A stretch of DNA of 64,000 nt from Pochonia chlamydosporia 170 (GCF_001653235.2 NC_035795.1:372001-436000), one strand, 5' to 3'. Positions 1 to 11,388 are shown, numbered from the stretch's first letter. Notes: generated by a model from the sequence alone, not told the origin. Numbers and translations: made by a program.

Positions 1-253
1 CCTTGGCTACATAATCTAGCACCCCGTACCCAAACTCTTGTAGTGGGACCGGACCTGGCCCCTTTGTCAGCCAAACCGTACATAATTTGATAGTTTCCTC
101 CAAACCCCCATATTCTCCTCACAATGCCCTTGCCCCAGTCACATCCATTCCCACAGTCCCCCATCCTGTCCCCAGCTACTCTATTACCTCACCCCGACCT
201 GCAAGCTAATCAGATGAGGCAATCCCGGGGTAAACAGTACATCCACCGTGTCT
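1..253. other. 3' flank of the permease gene
   Basis: Non-coding sequence downstream of the minus-strand permease, presumably its 3' UTR and terminator region. I see no gene, repeat or RNA in it. Confidence 0.5.
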
Positions 254-1906
254 TCAGTTGCTGGGAATTTGACTCGTTTGCCCCTTGGCCTTGCTAGGTT
301 CCACGCTGGAGCCGCCGTCCTGGCTAGACTCGCAGTTTTGTGCGTACAAGACGTGTTCCGCCATCTCTCCCACCTGCATGAAGGTTCTGTGGCCCTGAAC
401 AAACCAGAAGCCTATAGAAATCACCAACATGACACCAAATACAGCAATTGCAAAGTTCATATCGCTGATTGCTGGACTGGGCGAGCCCGGGAAGAAGAAG
501 AAAACCGTTGTGATAGCACAGTAGATGACTGACACCCAGTTGATGACTGGGCCAAGCCGACCAAGCCTGAATTCGCCGCCTGATGGCAGCTTGTCCCGGC
601 CGACCACCATCAGAGCAATGATGGGCATGGCATACGAGACTGTCAGAGCAATCGTGCTCACGCTGAGAATGGCTTGCAAGACGGTGTTGGCAAACAAGTA
701 GAGGATGCCGACCAGGCAAATAATGGCACACTGAAGCCACAGGGCACGTCCAGGCACAATCCACGTCTCATCAACGTGAGAGAACCAGACTCCGAAGGGA
801 AATCCGCCATCTCGAGCGAAACTCCAGGTCAAACGGGAAGCCGACGTGAGCACACTGGATCCTTGACCCAGGCCGTTGAAGATGAATAGTGCAATCATGA
901 TTGCCCCACCAATCTGCCCAACAGTGGACTGAACAAGCTCAATGAAGGGGTTGCCAGAGGCGGGATCCAACACACCATCAATGCTCTGAATGCAAAAGAG
1001 ACACACAACCATGAAGATGAAACCAGAGAGTGCACCAATCAAAACAGCAAGATACATTGTTCTTGGCGCGTTGCGTCGAGGCGCAGGAATTTCCTCTACC
1101 ATGTGGATGACCGAGTCAAACGCGGTTAAGCCGTATGCACTCTGGACGAGGCCGAGGAACCAAACAACACCATCGCTCCAACCGGTCTGGTTGATCCATT
1201 TGCCGAAGACGAAGGCTGCTGACTGATAAGAGAGGTCTGCCTTTGTGCCAACGCTGATGAGCAGGGCCAAGGAGAAGGCGACGAAAAGCCCAGCGAAGCC
1301 GATACCGACAAAGTTGTTGAAGGCGGGAAGAATCCAATCTTTGCGGCAGGAAACGTAGTTGATTACGGTGAAAAACACGGTAATGCCGATGTATACAATG
1401 AAAAGAAGCCATCCTTTCTCGGCGCCAGGCCATTCTGGATCAAACATGAGCTTCATAGACAGGAGGAACTCGGTCATGAAGGCAATCTGAGAAGCCGTCA
1501 ATGTCCACCACCCGAATGTGTTGATCCAGGCACACATGTACGAAGCGAATCGACCGGTTGGTGTGTTCCAGAGGTGTTGAATCCAGTACGCCTGGCCAAG
1601 AGCGGTTGGCATGCTGCTGACGAGCTCACCCAAGGACAGGGCAACACAGGTATTGCATGCAGTGACGAGGACGAGACCCCAAAGGATAGCAACAGGACCG
1701 CCGTTGGCAAGGCCAGTGGCCAAATCCTGAGCCATAGTAGACCATGTTCCTAAGACGCAGAAGGCCAGAGCAAGCATGCTCCAGATACTGAACTTGCGAG
1801 TAAGTGTCTGGGCATGGCCCAGTGCGGCAAGATCCTGCGCATCGCGGGTGGCTTGGTCGTTCACGTCGACGGTATCTTTTTGATACAGCTGGCTTGCTTG
1901 ATCCAT
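254..1906 (-). CDS. APC-superfamily amine/choline-type permease
   Basis: Intronless, 550 residues, about 12 hydrophobic segments starting near residue 45 and hydrophilic ends, as expected for a plasma-membrane permease of the amino acid/choline transporter (ACT) family that includes yeast HNM1 and UGA4. Family-like stretches are a polar N-terminus, then SIWSMLALAFCVLGTWSTM in TM1, a TM6 region with AYGLTAFDSVIHMVEEIP, and GSSVLTSASRLTWSFARDGG in the TM7-TM8 loop, the conserved ASR/ARDGG signature of fungal GABA/choline permeases. Substrate (choline, GABA, polyamine or another amine) cannot be decided from sequence. I start at the first ATG in frame; the frame stays open 21 codons upstream but begins there with TTG, so an upstream exon is possible. 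It is transcribed away from the copper amine oxidase, which fits amine uptake, though their starts are 3.6 kb apart. Confidence 0.9.
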   Translation of the reverse strand: MDQASQLYQKDTVDVNDQATRDAQDLAALGHAQTLTRKFSIWSMLALAFCVLGTWSTMAQDLATGLANGGPVAILWGLVLVTACNTCVALSLGELVSSMPTALGQAYWIQHLWNTPTGRFASYMCAWINTFGWWTLTASQIAFMTEFLLSMKLMFDPEWPGAEKGWLLFIVYIGITVFFTVINYVSCRKDWILPAFNNFVGIGFAGLFVAFSLALLISVGTKADLSYQSAAFVFGKWINQTGWSDGVVWFLGLVQSAYGLTAFDSVIHMVEEIPAPRRNAPRTMYLAVLIGALSGFIFMVVCLFCIQSIDGVLDPASGNPFIELVQSTVGQIGGAIMIALFIFNGLGQGSSVLTSASRLTWSFARDGGFPFGVWFSHVDETWIVPGRALWLQCAIICLVGILYLFANTVLQAILSVSTIALTVSYAMPIIALMVVGRDKLPSGGEFRLGRLGPVINWVSVIYCAITTVFFFFPGSPSPAISDMNFAIAVFGVMLVISIGFWFVQGHRTFMQVGEMAEHVLYAQNCESSQDGGSSVEPSKAKGQTSQIPSN

Positions 1907-3543
1907 GCTATTTTCAACGAAAGGGTCGCTGTCATTCTCTGGGGATATGTTCTCCGCGAGTTGCGTCAAAATGGCTATATCTACCGATGATGATCGGATA
2001 GCAGAAGTGGTTGGTGGGAAGAAGAAAAGTGCTCGGTATTCTGCAGCCCAAATACAATGAAAAGGTTGGTCAAGTTAAAAAGCGGTTTGGGTTGCACAAA
2101 GTAACACAGATATGCAGAGTATGTGTCAGCCTGTGGTAAGGCTTGCGTGTTTGGTGATGAACTTTCTGAAGAGATTATCAAGTGGTTCGCAAGGGCTGGT
2201 TTAGTACTCGAAGCGTCCTTCAGTATGCACGGCAAACGTCAGAGACGGGCGCCAGATGCCGACTGGGGAGGATGCTAGATGAGATGCCCTTTGAGGACGC
2301 CACGAGGGAAATGGAAACCAGGGAACCTAGGAGGTACGACCAGGCTTGACTCTGCTCCCTGTTAGGGGGGTGTGTCGAATTCTGTGAGATGGAACAAGGC
2401 CGGCTCCGGCATCCAGCATGCAGGACGGGAAGAGTCGCAATTGTTGATGCTTGAACAAAGATACAGGGTGCTTCGCGGCGTGTCTCATCCGTCCATAAAG
2501 GCTTTCCCCAAAAACAAGACAGAGAGAAGCCTGGTGGCAACAAGTTTGGCGAGGGCTGGCACACCTCGGAATACCCCAGGCCAGTTCGTGGGCAAATGTT
2601 ATCACGACTCCCAATGGACTTCCTCGAGGCAGCCCAGACGCGGGGATGCACCGTGCTGTGCAGGGTCTCAGGCGGCGCACCGAATCGCGGGACTGAACGA
2701 AAAGAGAACCAATACAGAAGCCATGGAGGCGGAGGATTGCTGGGGGTGGGTGGGCAGGGTTCTGGTCAGCCTAATAACCTGTTTGGACTCTGGCGCGCAG
2801 ATTACCGCCTTGTGGTTTGGTGCTGGTGTGGGAGAAGGACAGAAAGTCTGGGGCTCGGATTCAGCCACGCGATAACAACGAACGTGGAGATGAAGACGAG
2901 AAGGCGTTGACGGCGTCGAGGAAGCGGGTCTCTGGCGACAATCTAGGCCGTCGAGTTGGAGGAAAATTGGAGAAATGCGAAAATGGGAGTACACAAGGGG
3001 CGAAATAATGAGGTCAAGTTCATCCGACGGCCCTGATAACCACCAAGAGATTGGAGATGCAGATGTGGATGAGAATGGGGATCATGGGGATGAAGATGCC
3101 GAGTACCCAGAGAGCGAGACCAAGAGCAAGCGAATATCGCAAAACACGAAAAGTGGAATAGGCCGCGTATGGACAAGTTCTTGGCTGCACTGGACGAGAA
3201 CGAGGAAGGAGCGATGGGCATTGAGAAGGTCAAGTTGCTTGACGTGGTGATCCGTCCGATTCTTCCAAAATTCAACACCAGACCTCGCGCTGTGAGGTCA
3301 ATGGACATGCAAAGTCCCAAAACCTACAACATCCATCAAAACATGGCAAGATGTGACTGTGCTTCACGGTCCCATGTATTTCGACTGAGCTCACGATAAT
3401 CATTGCCATCGCTGCGAAGAAAACAAACAAATTGGCTGTATGGCCGACGTCGGTGTGATTGTGCAAGTTGTCTTGCTGATGCACAGTGATTAGACTAATC
3501 ATCCTGGTTGACAGATTGCAACCCGTCTGGTTCATTTGTGACA

Positions 3544-3563
3544 ACACACACACACACACACAC
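3544..3563. repeat. (CA)10 microsatellite
   Basis: Uninterrupted AC dinucleotides in the spacer, just upstream of the GATA cluster. Likely length-polymorphic between strains. Confidence 0.9.
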
Positions 3564-3601
3564 CAGTTGACCTCGCTCGCTTAATTTTATTCACCGAAAG
3601 G

Positions 3602-3691
3602 TTATCTTTCCGCTGTCAAAATTCTTCAGATAGCCTGGAAACTTCGATAGCAAACCCAGACCCACGTTCAGCAAGGAACCCACAAAGATAA
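3602..3691. promoter_or_regulatory. Cluster of four HGATAR motifs
   Basis: AGATAA (minus strand, 3602-3607), AGATAG (3628-3633), CGATAG (3645-3650) and AGATAA (3686-3691) lie within 90 bp. HGATAR is the binding consensus of fungal AreA/NIT2 nitrogen regulators. The position between an amine-type permease and an amine oxidase makes nitrogen-metabolite control plausible, but it is about 1.7 and 1.8 kb from the two starts, so the assignment is inference. Confidence 0.4.
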
Positions 3692-5362
3692 CCATATCGA
3701 ACGCCGCCACGCGACTCATTCACATTGCTGGACTGCCTGCCGACTGGTGCTTGCCTGGTCCTCAGCACAGGCTAATTTACTTGCAAAGGACATTGAATAA
3801 TTATTGTTTTCTTGGCCTATTCGCAATATGACAGCCTTGTTGGAAATGCGACATGTTGCTTACCATTCCGTCGTTGGCGAATTTCGTTTGCTCCAATGGC
3901 CCCGGTTCCAATACGACACCGGGCTCACCCGACGAGACAATGGGGACTTGTTTCGTCATCTCCAGGCTTCTCCAGGCACGTTACCCCATTTACTAATTTG
4001 CTGATAGTGTAGCTGAAGTCTGTGCTACGGCTGTGCCCCAAACGAAGAATATCCATGCAAATGTTCCCCAGGTCTTCCACCCCACACCAACTCCTTGACG
4101 ACCAAGATGTCAGATCGAGAACCACACACACCAGTTGGCCAGGTCCCTCCTCCAACCACAAGAATGCGAAGCCTTGGCCTTTCCCTGCCAAACTGGCCTA
4201 GCCTAGCAGCCCCCGGCTACCAACCAGGCTGTCCGCCACATCAATCCTTATCCAGCCCACACGACCGCCGTTAACGCCCAAATCGGCACGCAGCTCCCTG
4301 CAATGTTCAGTCCACACCCTGTCGCTGGGCGTCGCTCACCCGCGGAGTGCCGAGATGGACGGAAGATGCACTGTCTCGGGCTCCGTGTATCTTTGTCGTT
4401 CTGGTCCGGGGCTTGTGGGTCGGCGTGTCCGGGGCATCTCGAATTATGGCTTATCCCTATCGCCGCTCCGTCCTTGTGTCTCCAGGAGAAGCTCCCGAAA
4501 TCCGGGGTTTGCGGGAAAGAAACGGCCACGGGGTTGCTGTAGGCCACTTAACTCAATCAAGCTATCCATTCTACTCGCAGCCTTAGACAGTCCGTTATCT
4601 TGGCCAAGTTTGGTCAAGTTTTGTCTCCGTCGCAAGTAACAGGGAGTCGAGATACTAGTGGGGAGAAATCTACCAAAATAGGATCAGAAAGGGCAACTTT
4701 TACGTTTCAATACCAACTATGTCGGATGGATACGGGATCACTTGACGCATGTAGCAAGTCTTACATCTGCAGTGCAGCTTGGACATAATCCCTTCTGGAA
4801 TATCGGCGGCATCTCGAGCAACAACGTCTGATCTTGATTGAACCACAGTCCACAACAGCTACGGAAGTAGCTACGGAATGGCTGTCACTTGGACCCTTCT
4901 CCCAGTTTGGTACTATCCTGCATTGCATGAAATACAATCCAGGGCAAACTACGACTCAACGCCCAATAGTCGCCACAGAAGAGACTGCCGGGGTTGCTTT
5001 GCCCACATCTCGAACGAATGCCGCGCCAAGTCGAGATGCAGCTGGCCCAAAGATACGGAGTACGCACGCTGTAAAGATTAGATTGACCAAACCAGACATG
5101 TTTGGTTCGGTGCCTTCGGTCTGTGGAGTCCCGGACCGCCGGGCCTGGGCTTCTGTATAGTCCTGAGACCTGACTCCATGTTCCCCCCAGCTTTTTGTTG
5201 CCATCGGCGCCGAAATCCACCAGCAGCTTTGAGTTGCCGCTATCCGCCGCCAGTGTGGGCTGACATGGACGGTGGCCGCGGGCTAGCGGTCCACGCATTT
5301 TGGAGGCTCTATTATGTCCATTGTGCGTCGTAAAGTTTGGCCTCTGAAGTTTTTTGGTTGGG

Positions 5363-5369
5363 TATATAT
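5363..5369 (+). promoter_or_regulatory. TATA-like box of the amine oxidase gene
   Basis: TATATAT about 150 bp upstream of the amine oxidase start codon, the only TATA-like element close to it. Transcription start is not known. Confidence 0.4.
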
Positions 5370-5514
5370 TCTTGTGTCCTTTTGACAGATCAGGCTAAAC
5401 AGTGGCCGGAATCCAGGTTGCCAAACACTTGCTTCTCTCGACCTTCGAGAATACTACAGCATCAGCGTTTATAAACAAGCCATACAAAATACACCAAAAA
5501 TACCATTGCACATC

Positions 5515-7723
5515 ATGGCTGCCCCCGCTTTACAACAGCCAGAGTTGGATACAACCTCAATACCGGGTTATGTTATTTTCCCAGAGCAGAATGAAACTGC
5601 ACCACAGCCCACAGCCGGGCTTCGATCACAAGTTCACCCTCTAGGTAAGACCGCATTTCTTGGTGCAAATATTTCGGCAAGGAGAAATCATAGCTAACTT
5701 GAGATTTCTTCGGAACAATTTAGACCAGCTGTCTGTACATGAAATCTCCACATCTGCCAAGATCATCCGTGACTTTGCTAGCCCCAAGTCCATCAAGTTC
5801 AACTGCATCACTCTTCGTGAGCCCAAGAAGAACGAGTATGCCGCATTCAGGTCAAGAACTGGCCCTCGCCCTGAAAGACGGGCTTTCGCAATTGTCCTCG
5901 AACAAGGCACCCCCAATGTTGCCGAGGTGGTTGTCAACTTGACCAAGTCCCAGGTTGAAGACTGGAGGCCTGTTCATGATGTTGCCCCTACTCTTACTCT
6001 CGAGGATCTCGACGTCATGGAGCGCATTGCTCGCGCCGACCCTCGAGTTATTGAGGTGTGCCGCGAGATTGGCATCACCGACATGTCCAAGGTCTATCTC
6101 GACGCCTGGGCCATTGGCGTTGACCGCCGATGGGGTTTCGAGCGTCGTCTCCAGCAAGGCCTCCCATACTACAGAGCCTCAGAATTCGACAATCAGTACG
6201 CCCACCCGCTAGATTTCAGCGTTGTTGCGGATACCGAGACGGAAGAGGTCCTGAGTGTCGATGTTCGCCGCGTCAACGGTGAGCGCACAAAGGTGCCACT
6301 TGAGCAACACAACTACTTGCCCGAGTTTATTGGCGACGGCTACGAGCCCAACAAGCTCAAGCCCATTGATATCACACAGCCTGAGGGAGTTTCCTTCCAA
6401 ATGAAGGGTAACGAGATCCACTGGGCCAACTACAAGATGCACATTGGCTTCAACTATCGCGAGGGTATCGTCCTCTCAGATGTCCGCATCCACGACCCTT
6501 ATGAAAACCGTGAGCGAACTTTGTTCAACCGCATTAGCGTTGTCGAGATGGTCGTTCCTTATGGCAACCCTGAACCCCCTCACCACAAGAAGCACGCTTT
6601 TGACGTCGGCGAGTATGGTTCCGGTCTGATGACGAACTCCTTGAAGCTTGGATGTGACTGCAAGGGAGCTATCCACTACCTTGACGGTGTTGTCTCAACC
6701 TCCAAGGGCCAGGCCGCGGTTATCCCCAACGCTATCTGCATCCACGAAGAGGACAATGGTCTGCTATACAAGCACACTGATTTCCGTGATGCTAATGTCA
6801 TCTCTGCCCGTGACCGCAAGCTCATCATTTCGCAAATCATCACCGCCGCCAACTACGAGTATGGATTCTACCACACGTTTATGCTTGACGGCACCTACAA
6901 GCTTGAGATGAAGCTTACCGGTATGCTGAACACCTACTGCATGCACCCGTCCGAGACTGCTGCCCCCTATGGTACCGAAGTTGCCCCCGGCATCAACGCC
7001 CACAACCACCAGCACATTTTCTCGCTCCGTGTTGATCCTGAAATCGACGGGCCCAACAACTCCATTCTCCAGAGCGACGCGGTCTCTTCAGAGGCCCCGG
7101 TAGGCTCTCCCGAGAACCCCTATGGAAACGGCTTCTACTGCAAGAAGACGCTGCTGCGAACTGCAAAGGAGGCGGCTGTCGACTACTGCCACGAGACCCA
7201 GCGTGCTTGGGACATTATCAACCCCAACAAGATCAACGAGTCCTGCAAGAAGCCCATCGGCTACAAGATCATCAACAACAACTGCCCTCCGTTGCTGGCC
7301 AAGCCCGGCAGCGTTGTCTACAAGCGCGCTGCCTTTGCCCGCAAGAGTCTCTGGGTCGTTCCCTACAAGGACTACGAGCTCTTCCCTGCTGGCGACTACG
7401 TCTGCCAGTCCACCGGCGAGGAAAACCACCCTTACAACCAGAGCGTGCTCGACTGGTCAAATCGGGATGAGCCCATTGAGAACACGGACATTGTGTGCTA
7501 CATGCAGTTCGGACTCACGCACTTCCCTCGCTGCGAGGACTTCCCCATCATGCCCGCTGAGCCAGTTGGCATCATGATCCGCGCCAGCAACTTCTTCCAG
7601 AAGAACCCTGCCTTGTGGGTGCAGCCCTCACAAATCAAGAATGACACTTCTTCCCGAAATGCATTCTCCTCATCAAGTGGTTGCTGTGGTGGAGCCAAGT
7701 CAAATCCTTCGTCTCGCTTGTAA
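5515..7723 (+). CDS. Peroxisomal copper amine oxidase (primary-amine oxidase)
   Basis: Two exons, 5515-5644 and 5724-7723, give 709 residues; the 79-nt intron has GTAAGA...TTTAG and splices HPL to DQLSVHEI, restoring the conserved fungal N-terminus. The enzyme oxidises primary amines to aldehydes with release of ammonia and H2O2, using copper and a self-made topaquinone. Visible catalytic elements: the topaquinone precursor Tyr421 in AANYEYGF, the proton-abstracting Asp337 in FDVGEYGSG, and copper ligands His470 and His472 in HNHQH plus His643 in LTHFPRCEDF. The C-terminus is SRL, a type 1 peroxisomal targeting signal, after a Ser/Cys/Gly-rich tail. Length matches peroxisomal yeast and mould enzymes (about 690 residues). 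Full set of active-site residues, so presumably active; amine preference cannot be read. Confidence 0.96.
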
Positions 7724-7989
7724 GATGTAGCATGAAGAAGAGGAACAGCATAACCATTGGACAGCAGCGACATTGAAATTTATGTTTGCATTTTGAGTTT
7801 AAAAAGAGAACTTCGAAATAAATTTGAAACAATTACAATTGCATGCAATATCATTTTCTCTCGTGAAGCAATCTTATTTCGTAATACAATTGAAACACTT
7901 GCATGTAATACCACCTTGCCAGTGAAGCAATCTTACCAACCCTCGATGAATGAAAATGCCTGCCAACACATTTTCCATCATCAGAGCTC
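7724..7989. other. Convergent 3' spacer with imperfect direct repeat
   Basis: AT-rich region between the ends of the amine oxidase (+) and the dehydrogenase (-). Two copies of a roughly 36-bp segment (7841-7876 and 7901-7935), beginning GCATG and ending GTGAAGCAATCTTA, lie about 60 bp apart and look like an old tandem duplication. Confidence 0.6.
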
Positions 7990-8961
7990 CTACAACTCCT
8001 TATCCTTCTGCATCACACCTCTCGACCCCGTCGGATCCAGTTCCAGGTTCTTCTTCACGCCAGCAATCTTGACGCTCGCCTCCATAAAGGCCGGCACGCA
8101 CTCCAACATGGCTGTTTGCAACGCATGCGGCAGATACGGGACGATAACTCTCCTCCCACAGCCTACTCTATCCAACGCCGAACGCACCCATGTCTTCGGA
8201 TCAGGGACAAAGTAACTCGTAGGAACCTTGATTGTCCCCGTCTCAGTGACTTGCATGACCCTCAGGCCCAAGACCTCTATATCTCGGCCTTTGTATACTT
8301 GCTCCAGTGCGAGTTCAGCCGTGCTACACATTAGAAACGCCTTTGAAGGGCCGTAAGCTGGGAACAAGGGCATCGCTATATCTGCAATGGAGCCTATGTT
8401 CAGAATGAGACTGGGCTGATTGGCAATCAGGTTAGGCATCAAAGCGCGGGTAAAGAGCAAAGGGAAGGTCGCGTTAGTGGAAACATTGGCCTCCAGTTCA
8501 GACAAGGTGAATGCCTCGAGAGTGTCGAATTCGTGACCAAACGGCATAGTGGCACCGACATTGTTGACGAGTATCTTGACATTTATGTCAGATAGAGTTT
8601 CTTCCACGGTCGCCAGAGTTTGCGAAGGGCTGAGCGACGCATCTGCGAGAAGGGTACGGAACTCTCGACCTGGATGCAGACGTTGTAGGTCGCTGGCGAT
8701 TTTGTCCAGTTTGGCGGCATTCCGACCGTGAAGCACGATATTGCATCCCCTGGAGGCGAGGTCGTATGCGAATGCTTTGCCGATGCCGTTACTTGCGCCG
8801 GTTACTACGGCCCATGGCGTGGCGTTGTTGGCGGTTTTGAGGTAGCGTGGCAGTCTGGATGGGCGGATGTAGATGTAAAGGAAGGAGATGAGTGACCAGG
8901 CCGTTGATATGATTGTGATTGTGCCCAGGGCTATGAGGGCGATTTTAATCGTGGATTCCAT
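7990..8961 (-). CDS. Short-chain dehydrogenase/reductase, 3-ketoacyl-CoA reductase (17beta-HSD12) type
   Basis: Intronless, 323 residues. An N-terminal membrane segment (about residues 5-32) precedes a classical SDR domain: TGASNGIG cofactor loop at 54-61, NNVG at 133-136, catalytic Ser191, and YGPSK with Tyr203 and Lys207. The layout, membrane anchor then SDR, resembles ER very-long-chain 3-ketoacyl-CoA reductases and 17beta-hydroxysteroid dehydrogenases, but the substrate is not defined. The C-terminus ends in KDKEL, which looks like an ER-retention tail. An in-frame ATG lies 69 nt upstream (9030); I prefer 8961 because the intervening sequence looks like leader and the CCAAAATGG context is strong. 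It converges with the amine oxidase gene. Confidence 0.85.
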   Translation of the reverse strand: MESTIKIALIALGTITIISTAWSLISFLYIYIRPSRLPRYLKTANNATPWAVVTGASNGIGKAFAYDLASRGCNIVLHGRNAAKLDKIASDLQRLHPGREFRTLLADASLSPSQTLATVEETLSDINVKILVNNVGATMPFGHEFDTLEAFTLSELEANVSTNATFPLLFTRALMPNLIANQPSLILNIGSIADIAMPLFPAYGPSKAFLMCSTAELALEQVYKGRDIEVLGLRVMQVTETGTIKVPTSYFVPDPKTWVRSALDRVGCGRRVIVPYLPHALQTAMLECVPAFMEASVKIAGVKKNLELDPTGSRGVMQKDKEL

Positions 8962-9030
8962 TTTGGCCGCTATTATGATGATGAGGGTTTTGGTGATGGC
9001 TTGGAATGGAGATGTGGGGAGGACTTTCAT

Positions 9031-9381
9031 ATGTCAGATTTTAACCTTCATGGTGATCCAGTCATGTGGCTGTGTCGTGGTGTATGAGATAATCCCACCA
9101 TTGGAATTCTCCTGGCTTGCATTGAGCAGGTAATTTACCGTCTTTTTCTTTGCCATTTGCAAGCATATTGTTGTTGGACTAAGCAGTCACCGTATTGAGC
9201 TAAAGCACCTTTATAGTCATGTTCTTTATTCAAGCGCGGGTATCAGATCAGCTGTATCCCTACGCGACTTTTGGAATACTATGCTCCGGATATCTTTCCA
9301 TGTCTAATGTAACAATTTGAAACTCAAACCCAATTAATACTTACTATGCAAAACAAATAAACCCCCGTCACTCGCGTCATC
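9031..9381. other. Spacer between dehydrogenase and phosphate symporter
   Basis: AT-rich non-coding stretch holding the dehydrogenase promoter and the 3' UTR of the phosphate transporter. Nothing else recognisable. Confidence 0.5.
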
Positions 9382-11388
9382 TTAAAACTTGGGGGCGTTG
9401 AGGAACAAGCCCATCAGAACTCCACCAAGTGTACCAGCAATGGGAATGGTCATGATCCAGGAGAACAAGAGGAGTCCGACTCGCTGGAAGTTGACAGCCT
9501 TGAGGGTTCCGTTGCAAAGACCAACACCAACAGTGGCACCAGTAATGCACATAGACGTGGAAACAGGGAGGGAGAACTGAGAGAAGACAAGAACAGTGAT
9601 GGCGGCGCCCATTTCCATGGAGCTGCCACGGCTAGGGGAGTGGTAGGTAATCTTGTTGCCCATGACTATATCCGATATGTTAGCAAGTTTTCTCTTTGCT
9701 GCCTTGTGAAAGTATGCACATGGATGCCCTGTTTGAACTTACCCTTCATGATGTTGTAGCCGTAGGTGATAAGACCAAGAGAAATGGTGGCAGAGAGAAC
9801 TGCCAGCTGCCAGACATCAACAGGAGCCTTAGCTTGGGCAGCGTTACCAGTCTTCCAAGCACCATAAATAACGGCCCAGGGACCGACAGAGTTACCAATA
9901 TCGTTGGCACCGTGAGCGAAGGAAGCAGTGCAGGCAGTGAGAACCTGAACGAACGAGTAGGTATGCTCAACCTCGTTAGGGTATTTCTCAGCAGCAGCGT
10001 AGACGCGCTTCATGCGTTCACCTTCAGGGGTACCCTCAATACCAGTCTGAGCAGCGTGGATATCATAGTGAAGACCATACAAAAGACCACAGACGACGAT
10101 GGCCGGAAGACGCTTGGCCAAGATCTTGATGTTGTGGAACTCGTAGATCTGGCCGGCGCCCATGGGGTTGTCTCGCAAGGTTCGCATAGCCCAGCCCAAG
10201 GGTCCGCGCTTCTTCATCAACCTGGCGTTGAATCGGGCTTCGCCTTCAGCCATGAGTTCCTTGTAAGACTTCTGGGTAGCCTCGAGGTTGGCCAGGCTCT
10301 TCTCCTGTCCCTTATGAGCCTCAGAGGTAGACATGACACCATGTTCCTTGCCGGAGCCATCCTCAGCAGTCAACTTGGGAGAGTTGGTGACAGACTCGTC
10401 AAATTCCGAGTCATGCTGAACAACAGCGTAGTCGGGAACGTTGGCACGTTCAGCATGCTCGGGAGCAGGGCGCTTGAAGAGAAGAGGGCCGTAGACAAAC
10501 ATCCACCACTTAACGGATGGGTCCTTCTTGATGACCTTGGCGTGGACAAAGGGGACGAAGAAGATTGCTGAGAGGAGAGCAACACCACCACCGGTTCCCA
10601 TGGTCACAGCAGCAATGTACCAAGCAGGCTTCTTGCCGAGACCCAAGTTAGGCGAGCCCTTGTAAACAATGGACAGCGTGCAGATGGTTGCGGCAATGAG
10701 GAAGAAGGCGGGTGAGGTGTAGACAGCCCAGGGGACTGGGTTTTTGCGCATGTGCACCACCAACTTGATGAGCATGAAGATGATGGCAGCAAAACCACCA
10801 GAGATGACCGGGGCCATACCCAGGCCAGCAAAGATGGCACCAAGACCCTTTCCATCATTCCAGCCCCATTGGACCTTTGACGCACCAACGGTGGCAACAC
10901 CAACACCAGCGACTGCAGAGATCAAAGAGTAGGTTGATGAGACGTGTGCAGAGTGACGAGTGCACCACATAACCCAAGAGGAAGCGGCAGCCAGGGCGCA
11001 AGTAAAGGCAAGCATCTGCACACCAGCATTGTTCTGGAAAGCAGAGTTGGGAATAATGCCGTTCTTGATGGTGTCAGCAGTACGAGCACCGACGGTGATG
11101 GCGCCAAGCATTTCGAAGATGGTACCGAAGATCATGGCTTGTCGGTACGAGATAGATCTGGAGGAGACACTGGTGGCCCAAGAGTTGGCCACATCATCTG
11201 CCAAGAAAGGAAAACGGTTAGTATTCAGAACCCCAGATGATGAAGAAGCCATTGCCAAGAGAGTTGAACGGGATGGCGGCCTTGGCAGGTGGTCTTGGCT
11301 TTTACTCACTTGCACCATTGTTGAAAGCATCAAGCAGGGCAAAGAAGGTGCCGATGGCAAAGACGTAATCGTATTGATGGAGAGTCAT
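9382..11388 (-). CDS. PHO89: Na+/inorganic phosphate symporter, PHO-4/PHO89 family
   Basis: Three exons on the minus strand (11388-11310, 11197-9743, 9665-9382) give 605 residues; introns of 112 and 77 nt. The first splice joins FNNGA to NDVANSW and so rebuilds the family signature GANDVANSWAT; the second joins GYNIMK to VMGNKITYHSPSRG. The C-terminal half repeats the signature as GANDIGNSVGPWAV, the inverted-repeat architecture of PiT/PHO89 transporters. Hydrophobic halves are separated by a large hydrophilic loop. It should import phosphate with sodium at the plasma membrane, like yeast Pho89p and Neurospora PHO-4. CACGTG boxes upstream suggest control by a PHO4/NUC-1 type factor. Complete, with no missing signature residues. 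Confidence 0.96.

Larger units (their letters stand above)
1907..5514. other. Long spacer between divergent permease and amine oxidase
   Basis: About 3.6 kb without a supported gene. It must hold both promoters. It contains a CA microsatellite, a cluster of GATA motifs and a TATA-like box near the amine oxidase. Short overlapping open frames around 2220-3400 and 4250-5300 occur on both strands, none with a recognisable domain; the only protein-like stretch is near 3121-3399 on the plus strand, which has no clear start or splice pattern. Confidence 0.6.

Noticed and set aside
2220..2910. Overlapping 100-170 codon frames on both strands
   Set aside because: Mutually overlapping, no domain, no plausible splicing; considered chance open frames in GC-richer spacer.
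9696..10571. 291-codon plus-strand open frame
   Set aside because: Lies antisense inside the conserved PHO89 coding sequence and has no domain; a shadow of codon bias.
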